This document shows positions 17,563 to 22,101 of a DNA stretch of 22,101 nucleotides, one piece after another. Positions within the stretch are counted from its first letter, which is position 1, and each line of letters opens with the position of its first letter. The stretch covers positions 1 to 22,101 of the forward strand of contig JNEU01000911.1 in the NCBI GenBank assembly GCA_000697475.1, written 5' to 3'. The stretch is from Lichtheimia corymbifera B2541. Taxonomy: Eukaryota > Mucoromycota > Mucoromycetes > Mucorales > Lichtheimiaceae. The notes beneath the pieces are model-generated. The model did no database searches, had not been told where the DNA came from, and saw only the letters and a list, made by a program, of their open reading frames with translations. The position numbers were made by a program, and so were the translations under genes.

Positions 17563-18870
17563 TTATACAAACATATACATATTATGCCTAACCAATAACA
17601 GCAGGTGGTTGCGTGTTGTCGTTACTAATATATAATCATAGATAATGAGATTGGGTAAACAGATGTTACTTTTCTTATAGCTGGGGTCTAACAGGCATTT
17701 GTAATAATTGACGCTTGATGATGTAGGGAAATAAATATCACGCCAGGCGTCCGGTAACAACCTTAGTGCTACCTTATCATCCTCTGATACTGAAATAATC
17801 TTGATCGTCTTCAATGTATTCAATGTTCCCAATCTGACGATCGTCATACGTGCATATACATCGCCGGTAGAATAATTCTCTTTGGGTGCCTCAGTTGTAA
17901 AAGCTGTTGGAACCAGAATAATGATAGCATGGATAAAGCGAAAGTGACTCCAGTGTCTTGAAACCAACGCTTAACGTTTTGATACAAAGACCAATAGCAC
18001 CATCCATGACATGATATTCCCATGCTCGCAAAAAAGCTGCTGCTGCCGCTGGAAGAGATACTGGTACACACCTCAAAGCTCCTATACCTGAAGCAAAGGC
18101 CCATCAGTATACATTGCAAAGCAACCGCCCTTGGTACTTTGATGCATAGCGCCATAATCCGTTCCACACCGATGCGGCTGGTCTTTGTGTAGGTATTTGC
18201 CGCATTTGAATCATACAGCCCCCATTGTGTATTGCACGGAAACCAAGGCTATTGTGGGGTATATGTGAAGCAGGCATCGTGTATATACGGCATACAACCC
18301 ATGTCTATAGATATCGATCTGTGAGTTCAATGCCAGCGTTTCATAATAATGCTCATTTGATTACCATTCACTCATCCAATGCCATCCATTATTGATTGTT
18401 GTAGCGTTGTGGAACCCCAAAAATCGTTTCATCGTCTCACGTTGCCATGACCACGTGATTGGGTCTCTGAGAAAATCTGGCCGTGGTAATGGTTCCAATC
18501 AAGCGCCTCGATGAAGCACGCCAATGCTAATGATCCCGTTTGCTGTACTCCTTTGAAATCCTCTTGTTTGTAACCACCCACAGCAGTTGGAAACCCCCTT
18601 CGCACCGATCGCCTTGCTCAATGTTGACATTCACCATGTCGAGATTCCGGAACTGGAGCGTTGCAAAAAGCTTCAAATATAAGCCCATACTGCTCACCAC
18701 CGCAAGCTGTTTTTTATCGCCTACCATTTAGCTCCTCACCATCGCTGGTATTCTTTGACACACGCTGGCAGCTAATGAGTTCCATGTTGGACTGCGATCT
18801 CGATGACCTTGAAGACAGAGCTGAGGTTGGGTACAGAACAGTAAAGAAAAGCGGAGAACACTGAAATTGC
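17563..18870 (-). pseudogene. Decayed intron-containing gene, copy B
   Basis: This is the minus-strand counterpart of copy A. Its 3' part is longer and continuously open from 17967 to 17563 (VSRHWSHFRFIHA through IISVSEDDKVALRLLPDAW). Lesions differ from copy A: TAA at 17973-17971 where copy A has GAA, an intron donor changed to CTATGC, stops after the acceptor, and a 1-bp deletion near 18465 relative to copy A. Further upstream a frame of 66 residues (18527-18727) keeps VGDKKQLAVVSS and LQFRNLDMVNVNIEQGDR. Repairing the 1-bp shift would continue as DPITWSWQRETMKRFLGFHN. The family is not recognised. It converges on the 3' end of the F-box gene, only about 100 bp away. Confidence 0.5.
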
Positions 18871-19125
18871 ATGCCCACGTGGTTCCCAAGCGACGCATCC
18901 CCACACACTCAAAGTTTCCTATGGCTCCCCACATTTGCCTTAAATCACCTACACCACGACCATGACTATTACCCAGCAGGTAACACTAACCTTAGTTACT
19001 ATAGCTACCCGTATTGAAATAATATCATCCATAAAGTGTCAACGACTGGCGTTATTGCACGCAACATATATTATTTATAAGAGAAGGATACTTTAGAGCA
19101 CAGATAGATATAAATGTATACAAGC

Positions 19126-19131
19126 TTTATT
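19126..19131 (-). terminator. Poly(A) signal, block B
   Basis: AATAAA on the minus strand, same position relative to the TAG as in block A. Confidence 0.5.
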
Positions 19132-19149
19132 ATGAATAAATATAAACAA

Positions 19150-19332
19150 CTAGCTATGCCAATTCTTAGCCCATCCATGGAGATGGTTTCCGGGTGCGAC
19201 CACGAGGAGGTGATTGGCAATCCACACCCATAGTTTTAAGGTCATTTCGGACCAACACTTATTACGCCATGTCAGGGCGGAACGATGAGCGCCTCGTATC
19301 AAACGACTCGATATCGCACGAACTTCGCGGAA
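19150..19332 (-). pseudogene. Repeat-bearing reading frame, block B copy (decayed repeats)
   Basis: A 60-residue frame opens after a TGA and ends at the TAG 19152-19150. The tail matches block A closely (WVWIANHLLVVAPGNH, then GWAKNWHS). The preceding FRPE-type repeats are out of frame or substituted; a single FRPDMA survives in another frame. The conserved tail with decayed repeats suggests this is a relic. Confidence 0.45.
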
Positions 19333-19464
19333 TCATAACGCAGAAACGGCGCGGAAACTTAACGCCGTTTCAAGACGAATACGTACCTTAAAGACCGAGG
19401 GAGGGAAATGTTGGGGAAAGAAAAACGAAAAGTGCCGACGACAAGACATTACCGCGCACCATGG

Positions 19465-20070
19465 TTACATTGTCATATCATTGGTTCCCATGTTTTTGCT
19501 TTCTTTCTCTTCATTCTTCAACTGAACCTGCTTTGAAATTTGGTATTCAACTATAAAACCATGGTTTCTGCACCTATTGGGTATCAATACCATGATGATC
19601 CATTGGAATCTTCATTTTTCACTGCTAGTCAGGTTTGTGTATTAATGGTTGAGCCTTGTTTGCTTACTTTCTCAGTATTCCACAAGTCAACCTAGTCTTA
19701 AATTTTGTAAGCGACTATAAACCAATGGTTCCTCTACATGTTGGTACCAATTACCGTGACGTTCTGCAATAATTAGTATAGGCTGCATTTATTCTGCTCA
19801 AGCCAGTCATGGTCGTTTGGTCCTTTCGTGCTGCTTCACAGGCCAACCTGCCCTGGAATTGGGTATACCAGTATAAAGTATTAGTTTTGCTACCGGGCGG
19901 CATAATACATCATGACTGGTGAAAGCGATCCTGGCACTACAATTCCTCACGTGCACTACTCCTGGTCTATCAACATTGTCTACTTCCCCATTACTCCAGA
20001 AGTAAATGTCCTCTGAAATTGGGTATCTGAATATTTAAAATGGCTTTCTAGATGCTGGTTCGATATACCA
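19465..20070. repeat. ~160-bp TATA-bearing tandem repeats, block B (four copies)
   Basis: TATA-like boxes stand at 19552, 19716, 19872 and about 20033, a period of 156-164 bp. Each follows a gaaatttggtattc-like motif. The last two copies are more diverged. The array is interrupted at 20071 by the LTR of the chromovirus. Confidence 0.75.
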
Positions 20071-20404
20071 TGGTGGTCAGAGAGACCCTCATGTTGCATT
20101 GTGCACATGGGGTATGTGAAGGGCACGATAAGATTCAATCAATAAAGAGACTAAGAAAGTATCTTGGAACTGATGTTTATTTCACCTATACCATATCACT
20201 ACTTATATACTGTTCATGCCCATTATTATGTATCGGGTATTTACATTATTATCATCATTATCATTATGCATGTATTATTATCCTCGGTATTGTGTCATGT
20301 CTTAGATATATCAACTCGGTGTATAAGATGTGTTATATACAAATAAAGCGACCGATGTTTCATGCAAGTCTAATTTGGCACTTGGCCTATTGACGTTTAC
20401 CACA
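20071..20404 (-). mobile_element. 3' LTR of a Ty3/Gypsy chromovirus
   Basis: On the minus strand the LTR starts TGTGGTAAAC at 20404, right after a purine-rich tract, and ends GACCACCA at about 20071 (20074 is possible). It holds a TATATAAG box (20209-20202) and an AATAAA (20181-20176), as expected for promoter and polyadenylation signals. Length is about 334 bp. The partner LTR and the target-site duplication lie outside the window, so the right-hand boundary in block B is inferred. Confidence 0.7.
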
Positions 20405-20416
20405 TCATCCCCTGCC
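20405..20416 (-). promoter_or_regulatory. Polypurine tract
   Basis: Minus strand ggcaggggatga abuts the LTR start. Plus-strand DNA synthesis of the element would be primed here. It is short and contains one pyrimidine at each of two positions. Confidence 0.55.
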
Positions 20417-20529
20417 AGGTCGCTTTCGTACCTGTAGGAAAGGGTATAAGGATCAACATGGATAATCAGGAACTATTTGTACAAGGTATATTGGATATGT
20501 TTGTTTGGTATCAAGAAAGGGTATATAGA

Positions 20530-22101
20530 TTACTTGGATGCTTTCTCTGGCTGATCTGTCTTTTGGAGTTTACTCCAGTAATCAAGGATGGTTTGTCTTT
20601 GGCTGAAGTTTTCTTCGGGTTCCCATGTATCATCAGATTCATCATAGCCTTTCCATCTTACTTTATAATGGTATACTCCTGGTTTGATCTCTTTATGTGC
20701 TAAGATACTTTCAACAACGTATAGTTCATCACAGGGTATAACTTCATCTTGGGATATAAGCTTTAGCACAGATGGTTGATAATTGCGGGGTTCAATATCA
20801 CCATTTGAATTTTTTAGGACGTATGATCCTCCTTTTGTTTTATGTACAATGGTATATGGTCCTTCATATTCAGTACTATCCAGCTTGCCTTTACGTTCTC
20901 TTACTTTTACATTTACAATATCACCTTCTTTAAAGTCAACGATGTAATGTTTACGATCGAATTGGTCTTTCTGAGCCTTTATTACAGCTTGCACTCTTTC
21001 ACTAATTGCAGGGAATACAATCGTCTCCATTTCATGTATTCTTTGTTGCCATTCATTTGGTGATACAGGTGGTAAACCTTTTTCTTCTCGGTAATCTTTG
21101 AATGCATTCATTTTTCTGGCGAACATAAGATTGAAAGGAGCGGTATTATGGCGTTTGGTTATTTTGGAATTAATGGCAAGTTGTACTGCTGGTAGGAAGA
21201 TGTCCCAGTCTTTTGCTGCACCTCGTATACTCTTCTTGAGTGTGCGTACCGTAGTTTGTACATAACGTTCTGCTACGCCATTTGCACGTGGGTGATACGG
21301 TGTAGTTAATCTTTGATCAAAACCAGTGGCCTGAGCCAACTTTTCTATAAGGCTATTTACAAATTCTTTTCCATTATCACTTTGTAGGTATCGTGGAAAG
21401 CCAAAGGTACAAAATTGAGTAATAAGTTCTCGTACAATGGTATCTGATTGTTTATTAGGTAGTGGGCGTATAATACAGAATCGTGTGCACACGTCTACCA
21501 TGACCATGATGTAATTATTATTAAGGAATGAAGGGCGAAATGGACCTGCCAAATCGATTGCCCATTGATCCCCGGGTATATATACATGGATTGGTCGTAA
21601 AGGATGATAACCGTGTCGTACAATGTTGTTGATTTGGCACTCCGGACATTGTCGTACTAGTTCAACGGCTTCCTTTTGCATGGAGTTCCAGTGGATACCA
21701 TCGCTATGCAAGGATCGGGTGATAGCTTCAGCACCAAAGTGGCCTAGAGCATGCTTTTTTATGAGCAAGTCTTTACGTTCGCCTTCTGGTGGTGTTAGCA
21801 TGTCAGCGTATGGTAATGTTACACTTAAATGAGTGGCTTTGGCTCTAATGTGGCGGGGATCAACGCGTCTACGTTTGGTATTGCCTTTTTGTCCTGTTCT
21901 CTTACGCTTGTTATTTTCAGTTACAATGTCAGCATCGTCATCCCCTGCCAGCGTTGATTCCGCCGGGAACAAACGAGACAATGCATCAGGAAGCGTGTTT
22001 TCAAGACCAGGAAGATGAACAACTGTAAAGTCGTATTCTAAAAGGATATAGAGCCAGTTGACCAGCATAGAGTTGGCCACGCGTTGGGTATGCAGGTATA
22101 C
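20530..22101 (-). CDS. Chromovirus Pol, C-terminal part: RNase H end, integrase, chromodomain (partial)
   Basis: The frame is open to the window edge (523 visible residues) and continues upstream beyond it. It begins with the end of RNase H (HLPGLENTLPDALSR). The integrase zinc-binding HHCC follows at H117, H121, C152 and C155. The catalytic core has D183 (AIDLAG), D242 (QSDNG) and E278 (VAERY), with the standard 35-residue D-E spacing. A chromodomain lies at about 460-499 (HYKVRWKGYDESDDTWEPEE), retaining its aromatic residues. The integrase inserts the element's DNA, and the chromodomain directs insertion to modified histones. No break is visible. It ends TAA 113 nt before the polypurine tract. 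RT, protease and Gag are outside the window. Confidence 0.95.
   Translation of the reverse strand, partial: VYLHTQRVANSMLVNWLYILLEYDFTVVHLPGLENTLPDALSRLFPAESTLAGDDDADIVTENNKRKRTGQKGNTKRRRVDPRHIRAKATHLSVTLPYADMLTPPEGERKDLLIKKHALGHFGAEAITRSLHSDGIHWNSMQKEAVELVRQCPECQINNIVRHGYHPLRPIHVYIPGDQWAIDLAGPFRPSFLNNNYIMVMVDVCTRFCIIRPLPNKQSDTIVRELITQFCTFGFPRYLQSDNGKEFVNSLIEKLAQATGFDQRLTTPYHPRANGVAERYVQTTVRTLKKSIRGAAKDWDIFLPAVQLAINSKITKRHNTAPFNLMFARKMNAFKDYREEKGLPPVSPNEWQQRIHEMETIVFPAISERVQAVIKAQKDQFDRKHYIVDFKEGDIVNVKVRERKGKLDSTEYEGPYTIVHKTKGGSYVLKNSNGDIEPRNYQPSVLKLISQDEVIPCDELYVVESILAHKEIKPGVYHYKVRWKGYDESDDTWEPEENFSQRQTILDYWSKLQKTDQPEKASK

Larger units (their letters stand above)
17690..20070. repeat. Duplicated block B
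   Basis: Direct, diverged copy of block A in the same orientation and gene order. It lacks the counterpart of 11190-11360 but has at least four array copies. The chromovirus LTR begins at 20071, so the natural right end of the block is displaced beyond the window. Confidence 0.85.

Noticed and set aside
20050..20075. tRNA-like T-arm motif ggttcgatatacc
   Set aside because: No acceptor stem, D-arm or anticodon arm can be formed around it; it belongs to the tandem repeat.

Overview
This window looks like a repeat-rich stretch of a fungal nuclear genome, most likely an early-diverging (Mucoromycota, perhaps Mucorales) fungus. The clues are a TPR/F-box/leucine-rich-repeat protein gene with one 65-bp intron, further short GTATGT-type introns in decayed genes, a LINE with CCHC-knuckle ORF1 and endonuclease/RT ORF2, and a chromodomain Ty3/Gypsy element. 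The lineage is inferred from gene style; no marker gene proves it. I saw no bacterial operon, rRNA, convincing tRNA or CRISPR array.

Layout. (1) 1-7412 is a palindromic repeat array: five ~150-bp imperfect palindromes (U1-U5) separated by spacers that alternate in orientation. U1-U3 form a perfect 370-bp inverted repeat around a 64-bp centre. The U3-U4 spacer was split by a nearly complete LINE (about 960-6408, minus strand) flanked by a 15-bp target-site duplication with one mismatch. Its uninterrupted sister spacer, a paralogous empty site, lies between U4 and U5. (2) 7419-7987 holds an unidentified reading frame broken across two frames. (3) 8212-8766 is an F-box/LRR-like relic with one in-frame TAG. 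(4) 8798-9553 is a hAT-like non-autonomous element with terminal inverted repeats. (5) 9554-11950 is block A: a decayed minus-strand gene, a small minus-strand reading frame with 27-bp repeats and a poly(A) signal, and a ~165-bp TATA-bearing tandem array. (6) 12188-13618 holds weak minus-strand coding fragments, and 13619-15316 shows nothing convincing. (7) 15420-17461 is the one clearly intact host gene, TPR/F-box/LRR. (8) 17563-20070 is block B, a diverged direct duplicate of block A about 8 kb away. (9) 20071-22101 is the 3' half of a chromovirus inserted into block B's tandem array and running off the window.

How it fits together. The only functional-looking host gene is the F-box gene, a likely SCF ubiquitin-ligase substrate receptor. 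It is flanked by two copies of the same degraded block, and an F-box relic sits beside block A. A tandem duplication of an F-box gene plus its convergent minus-strand neighbour is plausible but not proven. The two copies of the minus-strand gene carry different lesions. The LINE has both ORFs intact and looks young. All element families and the organism are inferred from motifs read by eye; no database search was possible.
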